Part shown: piece by piece, positions 51,245-64,000 of the stretch | How the letters are laid out: every line of letters starts with the position of its first letter | How positions within the stretch are numbered: position 1 is the first letter of the stretch | Assembly: GCF_016464425.1 (NCBI RefSeq) | Contig: NZ_JADDKQ010000015.1 | Location: 1-64,000, forward strand | DNA length: 64,000 nucleotides | DNA from: Actinotalea solisilvae | GTDB lineage: Bacteria; Actinomycetota; Actinomycetes; Actinomycetales; Cellulomonadaceae | Direction: 5' to 3' | Notes under the pieces: generated by a model | Database searches by the model: none | Seen by the model: the letters and a program-made list of their open reading frames with translations, nothing else | What the model was told of the DNA's origin: nothing | Program-made: the position numbers and the translations under genes

Positions 51245-53345
51245 TCACGGCTCCCGGCCGTCCGGGGGCCTGCCGGCGCTGCCGGGCGCCTCCCGGACCT
51301 CGACCGCGAGGCCGTCGGCCCGCGCCGTGCGGACGGTGCCGTCGGCTGCGAGGGCGACGTCGAGCGTCCCGCCCGGCACGCGCAGCCCCGCGACCTCGAG
51401 CGCCCCCACGACGGACGGCGCCGCGGGGCGGACCCGCACGGAGCCCGCCGGGACGTCCACCTCGAGCCCGAGCAGTGCGCCGACCAGCGCGACCGAGGAC
51501 GCGGCCGCCCACGCCTGCGGCCGGCAGGCCGCCGGGTAGGGCACCAGCGCCGGGACCGCCCCGCGCGCGTCGCCACCGTGCAGCTCCGGGAGGCGGAAGC
51601 CGACCTCCCCCGCCGCGGCGAGCAGCCCCGCGACGAGCCGCGCGGCGACGTCCGCGTGGCCGGCCCGGACGAGTCCCTGGGCGACGATCGCCGTGTCGTG
51701 GGTCCACACAGCGCCGCCGTGGTACTTGAGCGGCCAGTAGCCGGCCTCGTGCGTCGACATCGTGCGCAGGCCGTAGCCCGAGTCGAGCGCGGCCGAGCCG
51801 AGGCGCCGGGCGACGACGGCCTCCTCGGCGGACGTGAGCAGACCCGTGCCCAGCAGGTGCCCGATGTTGCTCGTCAGGGAGTCGACGGGGCGCTTGGCGG
51901 CGTCGAGCGCGATGGCCGGGTACGGGCCGTCGTCGTCGGCGACCCAGAACTGGTCGCGGAACTGCTCCGCAAGCCGCGCGGCCCACGCGCGCCACCGCTC
52001 GGCCCCGGGTCGCCCGAACGCGTCGAGCAGCGCGGCGCCGCCGAGGGCTGCCTCGTGGGCGTACGCCTGGACCTCGCACAGCGCGATCGGGCCGTCGGCG
52101 AGGCGGCCGTCCCGCCACTGGACCGAGTCCCCCGAGTCCTTCCACCCCTGGTTCGCGAGGCCGTGCCCGCCCTCGTCGCGGTACTCGAGGAACCCGTCGC
52201 CGTCCGCGTCACCGTGCTCGACCATCCAGGCGAGCGCGCGCTCGGCGGCCGGCAGGAGCGCCTCGACCTCGTCGGTGGGCATGCCCCAGCGCCACGCGTC
52301 GTGCAGGAGGCAGACCCACAGCGGGGTCGCGTCGATGGTGCCGTAGTAGAGGGGCGGCAGGACGCGCCCGTCCTCGCCGAGCGGCAGCTCGCGCGAGCGC
52401 ACCTCGTGCAGGATCTTGCCGGGCTGCTCGGCCGTGAGCGGGTCGACGACGGCGCCCTGGCGTGCGGCGAGCGTCCGAAGCGTCCCGGCGGCGAGCTCGG
52501 TGCCGAGCGGCAGGAGCATCCGGGCCGCCCACAGCGAGTCGCGCCCGAAGAGCGTGAAGAACCACGGCGCGCCCGCGGCGAGGAACGTGTCCTCGGGCGC
52601 GAAGCGTGCCCGCAGGCGCAGGCCGTCCAGGTCGTCGAGCGACCGCGCGAGGAGGGCGGCGAGGCGCGGGTCGTCCGACCGGACGTCCGGGACCGACCAC
52701 GGGGCGGCGCCGACCGGCGGCAGCACCACGGCGTCGGCGCCCTGCGTCGTGGCGGCACGCCAGGTCACGCTCACGGGGCGGCCCGGTTCGACGTCGAGCA
52801 CCCACCGCAGCACGGGCCGCGCCGGGTCGCCGCGGTCGACCTCGGCCGCGGGCGCCGTCACCGTCACCGTGGCCGTCGGGTCCGACCAGACGAGGAGCGG
52901 CGCCGTCGTCGCGTCGGACTCCCGGCCCCTCCCCGGTGCCACGGGCACGCCACGGCCGGGGCCCGGGGTCGGCGGGTCGGGCTCGCGGGCCGCGACCGGT
53001 CCCCCGGACTTGACCCGCGGCGCTCACCTCGACGGACTCGACGAGGCCGTCGCGCCCGACGGTCCGCCGCCGACGCAGCCTCACCGTGGGGTCCGCGGTG
53101 TGGTCCTCGTCCGTGCCGCGGACGAGGGCGACCACCTCGACGGACCCGCGCCCCGCCGGACCCGCCGCGACGGCCTCCGGCTCGAGCCCGCCCACCGTGA
53201 GCACCGCCTCGGACAGGACCCGGACGTCGCCCTCGTACAGCCCGTGGGCCCCGAGGGCGCGCAGCTGCCCGTCGGGGCCCGACCACACCTGGGTGGGCGC
53301 GGCCACGGCGACGAGGAGATCGTGCAGCAGGGGTTGCAGCTCCAT
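51245..53345 (-). pseudogene. Glycogen debranching enzyme-like gene, frame disrupted
   Basis: Two frames together make one amylo-alpha-1,6-glucosidase-type protein. The N-terminal part starts at ATG 53345 (MELQPLLHDLLVAV) and reads typical sequence to SVEVSAAG near 53015; it then turns into Arg/Gly-rich nonsense. The second part, in another frame, is sensible from RVKSGGPVAARE (near 53010) to 51245 and includes FFTLFGRDSLWAARMLLPLG, HEVRSRELPLG, YGTIDATPLWV and [18 protein letters not shown] of the (alpha/alpha)6 barrel. About 15-20 residues expected between the parts are missing, so a deletion of a non-multiple of three is likely. Real decay and sequence error are both possible. If intact it would debranch or hydrolyse alpha-glucans or related sugars. 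Confidence 0.75.
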
Positions 53346-53373
53346 CGGTGCCCCTTCGACGGTCGGGCCGTGA

Positions 53374-53769
53374 TGGCGTCGTGACCTCGCTGCGGCGTCT
53401 CAGCCCCCGTGGCAGCGGTTCCGGCTCGTCACGCTGCCGATGCTGCGCCCGACGCTCTTCACGGTCATCACGCTGGGCCTCATCGGGTGCTGGCAGGTGT
53501 TCGACCAGATCTACACCGGCACGCAGGGCGGCCCGGCGAAGACCACGCTCACCCCCGCCTACCTCTCCTACCAGGCGTCGTTCGAGCAGCAGCAGTGGGG
53601 CCGCGGCGCAGCGATCGCCTTCGTCCTCTTCGCGATCATCGTCGTGTTCACGGCGTTCCAACGATGGGTGCTCCGGGAGCGCACCACAGTCCCGGCGCGC
53701 AAGCGGTTCGTGCTCACGGCACGCAGCGGCGAGAGCGGCGCCGTCCCCGGGGCGGGGGCCCAGCGATGA
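53374..53769 (+). pseudogene. 5'-truncated ABC sugar permease (MalF/UgpA type)
   Basis: Only the C-terminal ~120 residues of a binding-protein-dependent permease remain: [14 protein letters not shown] (end of the EAA-loop region), then [26 protein letters not shown] and two last membrane helices. The usual ~200 N-terminal residues and start are absent: an in-frame stop at 53371 precedes it, and the divergent debranching gene starts 29 nt further left. The first ATG in frame (53440) is internal to the domain. Stop overlaps the next permease (ATGA), as in intact operons. Confidence 0.75.
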
Positions 53770-54668
53770 CCGCCCTCCAGGCCCAGCCGGCGGCCACGGA
53801 GGCGGACGTCCGCCGGAACCGGCGGGCCGACCGGTCGGCGCGTCGCCGGACGATCGGCACGGTCGCCGTCTACGTCGTGCTCGTCGCCGTGGCGCTCCTG
53901 TACATCTACCCCTTCCTCGTCCAGGTCGCGACGTCGTTCAAGAGCGACGCCGAGGCCGTCGCCTCGCCCTTGTCGCTGGTCCCGGCGACCTGGACCAACC
54001 AGGCGTACGAGGAGCTCGCGCAGCGGTCGGACTACCCCCTCTGGTTCCGCAACTCGGCGATCGTCACGATTCTGGTGACGCTCGGCCGCGTGTTCGTCAA
54101 CTCGCTCGCCGGCTACGCGCTCGCCCGGCTCGAGTTCCGCGGGCGCGGTCTCGTGTTCGCGCTGCTCGTGGCCGTCATGGCGGTCCCCGGCGTCGTCCTG
54201 CTCATCCCGAAGTTCCTGGTCATCAAGCAGCTCGGGATCTACGACACCTTCGCGGGCATGATCATCCCGCTCCTCGCGGACGCCGCCGGGATCTTCATCA
54301 TGAAGAACTTCTTCGAGTCCATCCCCAAGAGCGTCGAGGAGGCGGCCCGGATCGACGGCGCGGGCCCGTTCCGCACGTACTGGTCGGTGGTGCTGCCGAT
54401 GGCGACCCCCGCGCTCGTGACGCTGGTCATCCTGTCGTTCCAGGGCTCGTGGAACGAGCTCTCGCACTTCATCGTCTCCGCGCAGGACCCGGAGCTGCGG
54501 ACCCTCACCAAGGGCGTCGCCCAGCTCGCGGCCGGCAGCCTCGGCCAGGGCAGCCAGTTCCCGCTCAAGCTGGGTGCGGCGGCGATCATGACGATCCCGG
54601 TCGCGATCCTGTTCTTCCTCTTCCAGCGCCGGATCATGAACGTCACGACGGGCGCGGTGAAGGAGTGA
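53766..54668 (+). CDS. ABC sugar transporter permease (MalG type)
   Basis: 300 residues, six membrane helices. The EAA loop [27 protein letters not shown] binds the ATPase subunit. Typical of carbohydrate uptake transporter-1 inner-membrane proteins. Start ATG overlaps the truncated permease. With its partner broken and no binding protein or ATPase nearby, it is probably not functional alone. Sugar specificity unknown; proximity to the debranching gene suggests oligosaccharides. Confidence 0.88.
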   Translation: MTALQAQPAATEADVRRNRRADRSARRRTIGTVAVYVVLVAVALLYIYPFLVQVATSFKSDAEAVASPLSLVPATWTNQAYEELAQRSDYPLWFRNSAIVTILVTLGRVFVNSLAGYALARLEFRGRGLVFALLVAVMAVPGVVLLIPKFLVIKQLGIYDTFAGMIIPLLADAAGIFIMKNFFESIPKSVEEAARIDGAGPFRTYWSVVLPMATPALVTLVILSFQGSWNELSHFIVSAQDPELRTLTKGVAQLAAGSLGQGSQFPLKLGAAAIMTIPVAILFFLFQRRIMNVTTGAVKE

Positions 54669-57100
<2,432 letters not shown>

Positions 57101-57272
57101 TCCGAGGTACGGCCCGGCGGCGACGCGCCACAGGGTTGCGACGGTCGCAGGGCGCCGCCGTGGAACCTACGCGCGCCACATCCACGCGCAGCCACGCGCC
57201 CTGCACCGGTCACCTGCCCGCGCGCATGGCAACCGCGCGCGGGTCGGCCACCGCTAACACCGGCTGCAGGCG

Positions 57273-58892
57273 CTAGAAGGGAGGCTCCTCCGGCTCCTCG
57301 TCGGGCGGGGGACGACCGCTTTCCCCGTCCCGCCTGCCGAGCTCGTCTTCGATCCAGGCGGGTGGAGGCATCTCGGGCGGTGGAGGGTCGGGGTCTGGCC
57401 ACGCCGGCAGTCGCACGTGCTGGTGGTCCGTGGGGGCGGTCCAGACGGTCGCGCCGTCGGCCCCGCGGACGGGGGTCCAGCCGGCGTGGGTCTTGGCGCG
57501 GTGGTGGTGGCGGCACAGGGCCTGCAGGTTGTCCAGGCGCGTCTGGTCCACGCCCGCACCCGCAGCGCCCGCAGCGCCGGTAGGGCCGGTAGCACCCGGG
57601 AGGCTCGCGGTTCCGGACGTGCTCGCGGGGTCCGTCGCGCTGGCGGGGTCTGTGGCGCTGGCGGGGTCTGTGGCGGCTGCGTGATGGTCGTGGTTGAAGG
57701 GGTCGATGTGGTCGATGTCGCAGCGGGTGGCCGGGACGCGGCAGCCGGGGAAGGTGCAGGTGCGGTCGCGGGCGGTCACCGCATCGCGCAGGGGCTGGGT
57801 CGGGGCGTAGCGGCGGGTCGAGCGGGCCAGGGGCTCACCGGTGGCCGCGTCGACCAGCAGCGGCTCCCAGGTCGAGCGCGCGGCCAGGCGCCGGACCAGG
57901 TTCGAGGGGATCACCCCGTACCCGTCGAGCAGGCCGGGCTGGTCCTCCAGGCCCAGGACCGTCGCGGCGGTCGCGGTCAGCGTCAGGTGCGGCGCCCGAC
58001 CCTGCACCGTGCGCAGCGGACGCCCGTCGGGGTGCACCCCGGCGTCCCACCACCGCGTGGCCAGGTCCACCAGCGCGTCGGCGCGGCGCTGATCCAAGGT
58101 CCGGGCATCGAAGCGGTCCCCCTCCTCCGGCGCCACGTCCCGGGCCAGGGCGGTGAGCGTGGCCTGGACCGCGACCGCGTCCACCGCGGGCAGGTACGCC
58201 GACAACCACGCCATCGCATCGGCCGCCGGGCTCAGCTCCACCCGTCGCTGGTCGCACGCCCGCCGGTGCCGCACGACCGCTCCGTCCGGGTCCCGCAGCA
58301 GCTCCATCCGGCGTAGGCGGTGCCGCAACTGCGGCGCCGTGCACTCGGCCGCTCGCGGCACGACCGCCGCCGCCACGTCCTGTGCCACGTGCTCGGGGAC
58401 CCGCGCGAGCTCGTCGGACAGGACCGTCGCCCGCCGCACATCCAGCCTCCCGTCGGCCAGGGCGTCGGCGACCACCGGGACCCGGTCCAGACCGATCGCG
58501 AGCGCGACCTTCCCCTCCGCGACCGCACGCGTCACGTTCAGACGAGCGGCGACCTCGTCGCCCACGAACTCCGCCCGCTCCCCGAGCCGACGACGACCGA
58601 GCTCGGCCAGCGCCGCCGCCTGACCCGCCACCGCCCACGAGACGACCCGCTCCCACCCCGCGACCAGCTCCACCAGCGCCGCGTCATCGACATCCGCCGG
58701 CTCACACCCCGCCAGCATTTCCACCAACCCCACACCCGGCACCATCGCGTCCAACGCCGCCGCCAACGGATGACGCTCCGCCCAGGAGAGCGGGACGCCG
58801 TCCGCTCCGCGGATCGCGGCGCCACCGTCGGACGCCGCGGCCGCGCCAGCGCGCACCCGCCCGACCGGCGCCTCGACCACGGAACTCGACAT
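57273..58892 (-). CDS. DUF222/HNH endonuclease family protein
   Basis: 539 residues from ATG 58892. An N-terminal DUF222 region (about 35-330) is followed by an HNH motif: CTFPGCRVPATRCDIDHIDPF ... NLQALCRHHHRAKTH, with two CxxC-type zinc pairs. This 13E12-repeat-type family is abundant and multicopy in actinobacteria; its cellular role is unclear. An in-frame TDPASA insertion made of 18-bp repeats splits the HNH region. Upstream in-frame GTG 59012 and ATG 59000 exist, but TAGCGT 7 nt before 58892 supports the shorter form. Confidence 0.9.
   Translation of the reverse strand: MSSSVVEAPVGRVRAGAAAASDGGAAIRGADGVPLSWAERHPLAAALDAMVPGVGLVEMLAGCEPADVDDAALVELVAGWERVVSWAVAGQAAALAELGRRRLGERAEFVGDEVAARLNVTRAVAEGKVALAIGLDRVPVVADALADGRLDVRRATVLSDELARVPEHVAQDVAAAVVPRAAECTAPQLRHRLRRMELLRDPDGAVVRHRRACDQRRVELSPAADAMAWLSAYLPAVDAVAVQATLTALARDVAPEEGDRFDARTLDQRRADALVDLATRWWDAGVHPDGRPLRTVQGRAPHLTLTATAATVLGLEDQPGLLDGYGVIPSNLVRRLAARSTWEPLLVDAATGEPLARSTRRYAPTQPLRDAVTARDRTCTFPGCRVPATRCDIDHIDPFNHDHHAAATDPASATDPASATDPASTSGTASLPGATGPTGAAGAAGAGVDQTRLDNLQALCRHHHRAKTHAGWTPVRGADGATVWTAPTDHQHVRLPAWPDPDPPPPEMPPPAWIEDELGRRDGESGRPPPDEEPEEPPF
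57619..57672. repeat. Three tandem 18-bp repeats inside HNH domain
   Basis: Copies at 57619, 57637 and 57655 (the last two identical, GCGCTGGCGGGGTCTGTG). They insert repeated TDPASA between the two halves of the HNH motif without breaking the frame. Confidence 0.93.
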
Positions 58893-58899
58893 ACCGGAC

Positions 58900-59060
58900 A
58901 CGCTAGGACCGACCACCGACACGACCTGCGCCCGGGATGTGGCCACGGCACCCTCGGCAGGTCGGCCCGGAGCTTCCCGTCCGGGCCCAGGGCCTGTCAT
59001 CAGACCGGTCACGCCATGTGTCCCGACCTCACCGCTCCGACCGATGCCACGCCCTAGGCT
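58900..59060. promoter_or_regulatory. Divergent leaderless promoters
   Basis: TAGCGT (minus, 58900-58905) lies 7 nt before the DUF222 gene start and TAGGCT (plus, 59055-59060) 6 nt before the amidotransferase start. Neither gene has a ribosome binding site. The DNA between holds no other recognised signal. Confidence 0.5.
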
Positions 59061-59066
59061 CGCCCC

Positions 59067-60155
59067 ATGTCACCGGTGCCCGCGCCCCGACGATCGCGCC
59101 GCCGCGCGCGCCGGGTCTCAGGGACACGAGCGTTGCCCGCCACGCCGCTCGGGACACCGCCCCCGCGGACCTGGGAGAGCACGACGTCGCCCACGCCGCG
59201 GGCGCCGATCCTGCCTCCGGCACCCGGCACGCCGCAGGAGCGGAGCCTGCCACCGGCACCCGGCACGCCTCCGGCACCCGGCACGCCGCAGGAGCAGAGC
59301 CCGCCGCCGGCGTCGGGCACGGCACCGCCACCTCCGTCCGCCGCGGTGCCCCCGCCGCCCCCGCTCCCACCGGTCCCGGGACCGACCGCAGGGCCGACAC
59401 CCACCGCCCCGACGCCTCGGTCGCTCTCTGCCGCGCCACCCTCGCGCCGGCCCACCGCGGGCACGCGCCCCGTGCTCGTGCTCCAGCACGCCCCCTGGGA
59501 GGGCCCGGGCCTCATCGCGCGGGCGCTGGGCTCGCACCCCCGCACCTCCCGGATCGTGCTCGACGAGGACTCACCCGACCTGCCCGCGATCCGCGACCTC
59601 GCGGGGCTCGTCGTCATGGGCGGCCCCATGGCCGCCGACGACGACGAGCGCTACCCCGGCCTCGTCGCCGAACGGCGGCTGATCGCCGAGGCCGTGGACG
59701 CCGACCTGCCCGTGCTCGGCGTGTGCCTCGGCATGCAGCTCCTCGCGCGGGCGCTCGGCGCGCCGCTGCATCGCGCGAACGCCACCGAGATCGGGTTCGG
59801 CGCGGTCGCCGTCGTCGCGCACGACCCGGTCCTCGCGCCGCTGGGCGAGCGCCCCGACGTGCTCCACTGGCACAGCGACGCCGTCGACCTCCCCGAGGGC
59901 GCCACCCTGCTCGCCGCGACGCGGCGCACCCCCGTCCAGGCGTTCCGCGCCGGGAGCGCGCTCGGACTACAGTTCCACGTCGAGGTCGACGCCACGATGC
60001 TCCGCAGCTGGATCGCGACGCCGACGATGGCGACCGACCTCGCGCTCCACCGCGTCGACGTCATGGGGTCGGCGACGCGCGTGCTGGGCACGCTCGTCCC
60101 CGCCGCGACGCGGGGCTTCGCCGCGTTCGCCGACGCGGTCGCCGCGCGCGCCTGA
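59067..60155 (+). CDS. Class I glutamine amidotransferase-like protein
   Basis: 362 residues. A Pro/Thr/Ala-rich leader of ~133 residues containing repeats (PPAPGTPQE) precedes a GATase-1 domain with the triad Cys220 (LGVCLGMQLL), His304 and Glu306 (LQFHVEVD). It most resembles GMP-synthase-like amidotransferases of unknown acceptor. The long leader is unusual; the leaderless-type element before 59067 supports it, yet an internal start near 59455 cannot be excluded. Opposite strand to the DUF222 gene. Confidence 0.82.
   Translation: MSPVPAPRRSRRRARRVSGTRALPATPLGTPPPRTWESTTSPTPRAPILPPAPGTPQERSLPPAPGTPPAPGTPQEQSPPPASGTAPPPPSAAVPPPPPLPPVPGPTAGPTPTAPTPRSLSAAPPSRRPTAGTRPVLVLQHAPWEGPGLIARALGSHPRTSRIVLDEDSPDLPAIRDLAGLVVMGGPMAADDDERYPGLVAERRLIAEAVDADLPVLGVCLGMQLLARALGAPLHRANATEIGFGAVAVVAHDPVLAPLGERPDVLHWHSDAVDLPEGATLLAATRRTPVQAFRAGSALGLQFHVEVDATMLRSWIATPTMATDLALHRVDVMGSATRVLGTLVPAATRGFAAFADAVAARA
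59217..59287. repeat. Repeats in amidotransferase leader
   Basis: CCGGCACCCGGCACGCC occurs at 59217, 59253 and 59271, in frame, producing the repeated PAPGTP motif of the N-terminal leader. Confidence 0.9.
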
Positions 60156-60206
60156 GGACCGCCAGTGGCGGCTCGACGCGCGCCCGGCACGGCGCCGCCG
60201 CGCGCC

Positions 60207-60524
60207 TCAGACCACCGGCGCCAGCCCGCGCATCGCCGCGACGACCTTCTCGAGGTTCTTCCGGTTGCGGCCGAAGTCGATGAGCGTCGTGGGCAGCGCG
60301 CTCTGGCTGTGCAGCTGCACGACGGCGCCCTGGGGGCCGTGCCCGATCGTCGCGCTCACCTGCTCGCCCCAGCTGGCCCAGCTCATCCCGACGGACCCGC
60401 GCATGACCCCGCCACCCCCGGCGACGGACTCGAGGCCCGCCTGGAGGAACGCCTGGTACACGGCCGCCTCCGCCTGCTCGGGCGGCAGCGCCACCTCGAC
60501 CGTCATCGTGGACGAACCTGCCAC
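60207..60524 (-). CDS. Small conserved-type hypothetical protein (105 aa)
   Basis: 105 residues, GTG start with an excellent GGAGGAGG site. Sequence TVEVALPPEQAEAAVYQAFLQAG followed by short strands and DFGRNRKNLEKVVAAMRGL suggests an alpha/beta fold similar in layout to small START/SRPBCC-like domains, but this is a guess. No membrane helix. Follows the DUF1801 gene by 25 nt on the same strand, probably one transcript. Confidence 0.75.
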   Translation of the reverse strand: MAGSSTMTVEVALPPEQAEAAVYQAFLQAGLESVAGGGGVMRGSVGMSWASWGEQVSATIGHGPQGAVVQLHSQSALPTTLIDFGRNRKNLEKVVAAMRGLAPVV

Positions 60525-60549
60525 TGATCCTCCTCCTGCCGGCGGGCCC

Positions 60550-60975
60550 TCACGGCCACGTCCCTGACGACACCCGCTGGTACGAGCGCCGGACCATCCC
60601 CTCGAGCACGTCGAGGTCGACCTTGTCGAGCTTCTTGAGGTACAGGCACGACACGCTGGTGCTGTGCGGGCCCAGCCGGGCGAGGTCGTCGCCGTAGTCG
60701 GCGAACCCGTCCGGGAAGTACACGGTCGTGCTGGCCTTGCGGGGCGAGAAGCCGGCGGCTCCCGCGTCCCCCTCGCGGCCGCTCGCGTACCGGTAGTGGT
60801 AGCTGCCGAACCCGATGATCGACGGCCCCCAGAGCACCGGGGGCTGCCCCGTCGCCCGCTTCATCAGCTCGAGCATCGTCCAGGCCTCCTCCCGCCGCGT
60901 GGCGGGCTCGACCTGCTCGATGAAGGCCTCGACGTCCGCGTCGGTCGGCTGCGTCTTGTTCGGCTGATCGGCCAT
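60550..60975 (-). CDS. DUF1801 family protein
   Basis: 141 residues. LWGPSIIGFGSYHYRYASGREGD followed by FSPRKASTTVYFPDGF is typical of DUF1801 (YdhG-like) proteins, small cytoplasmic proteins of unknown function with a frataxin/YdhG-type fold. ATG start. Upstream of the 105-residue gene and likely co-transcribed with it. Confidence 0.88.
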   Translation of the reverse strand: MADQPNKTQPTDADVEAFIEQVEPATRREEAWTMLELMKRATGQPPVLWGPSIIGFGSYHYRYASGREGDAGAAGFSPRKASTTVYFPDGFADYGDDLARLGPHSTSVSCLYLKKLDKVDLDVLEGMVRRSYQRVSSGTWP

Positions 60976-61031
60976 GGCGCGAGTATGCCGCGCGGGCCCG
61001 GCGGCGCGGAACGGTCCCGCCCTGATGCGGA

Positions 61032-61062
61032 ACGGTCCCGCCCCGGTGCGGGGCGGGACCGT
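61032..61062 (-). terminator. acnA terminator hairpin
   Basis: ACGGTCCCGCCCC (61032-61044) pairs perfectly with GGGGCGGGACCGT (61050-61062) across GGTGC: 13 bp, 12 nt past the acnA stop. An extra GCGGAACGGTCCCGCC copy lies just beyond (from 61009), giving an alternative partner. Confidence 0.75.
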
Positions 61063-61074
61063 CCGCGGCGGCGG

Positions 61075-63885
<2,811 letters not shown>

Positions 63886-64000
63886 GGTGCGCTCCTTCGT
63901 GGTTCTTCCCCCGCGGGACGGCGTTCGCCGGCAGGGGTTGCGGCGGGTCGTGGACCCGGCCGCGGACGTCCGCAGACCTCTCCGGGCAGGCTATCCGCCG

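Noticed and set aside
53440..53769. Short permease frame as a complete small membrane protein
   Set aside because: Its sequence matches only the last third of MalF-type permeases, beginning within the EAA-loop region, so a truncated gene is the better reading.

Overview
The window is very GC-rich DNA with dense genes, many GTG starts and frequent 1-8 nt start/stop overlaps. Gene content (glgX-treY-treZ, DUF3000, HRDC-type RNase D, DUF222/HNH protein, GuaB1, pyruvate formate-lyase, and an ATP-grasp ligase resembling peptidoglycan D-aspartate ligases) points to a facultatively anaerobic actinobacterium of the Micrococcales, most like Cellulomonas or its relatives. This placement rests on gene content, not on a search.

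Region 1 (118-14886) is the most interesting part. A beta-glucuronidase, a GPH-family glucuronide symporter and two nickel-pincer-nucleotide (NPN) cofactor genes (larE, larB) form one minus-strand operon; larC lies next to it on the plus strand. Further right are a LacI-type regulator, then uxaC (glucuronate isomerase), a mannitol-dehydrogenase-family fructuronate reductase and a gluconokinase-type FGGY kinase on the minus strand. Divergent from uxaC is a LarA-family NPN-dependent racemase/epimerase followed by a mutarotase-like gene. A shared 22-bp operator-like sequence lies in both divergent promoter regions. There is no mannonate dehydratase, KDG kinase or KDPG aldolase in the window. My reading is that D-mannonate is converted to its C2 epimer D-gluconate by the nickel enzyme, phosphorylated to 6-phosphogluconate and sent into the pentose phosphate pathway (a gnd gene lies at 36543-37979). 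This would replace the usual UxuA/KdgK/Eda route.

Region 2 (14907-25310): a membrane molybdopterin oxidoreductase, an Atg22-like MFS protein, an alpha/beta hydrolase, a GDPD-family esterase, and then a small biosynthetic cluster consisting of a UbiA prenyltransferase (divergent), a type III polyketide synthase, an ICMT-type methyltransferase and a FAD oxidoreductase. The cluster resembles phenolic-lipid (srs-type) clusters.

Region 3 (25439-38667): glgX-treY-treZ-ppk2 (glycogen to trehalose, plus polyphosphate kinase), zapE, an NAD(P)-binding protein, a gene of unknown function, gnd translationally coupled to an ATP-grasp ligase, and DUF3000.

Region 4 (38815-51161): a LuxR-type regulator, RNase D, fadA-fadB beneath an AT-rich palindromic operator, a membrane diguanylate cyclase, pflA and pflB separated by a very strong hairpin, and dxs.

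Region 5 (51245-54668): a damaged sugar locus. The glycogen-debranching-type gene is split between two frames, and the neighbouring MalF-type permease lacks its 5' part; the MalG-type permease is intact.

Region 6 (54798-63885): guaB1, a NUDIX CoA-pyrophosphatase-like gene, a DUF222/HNH protein, a glutamine amidotransferase with a proline-rich leader, two small proteins and aconitase.

Two features recur across the window. A TANNNT element placed 6-8 nt before the start codon suggests many leaderless mRNAs. Short tandem duplications (16-36 bp), several of them across stop codons, have extended proteins such as the gluconokinase. No tRNA, rRNA, CRISPR array, insertion sequence or gene-free stretch over 300 bases was seen.
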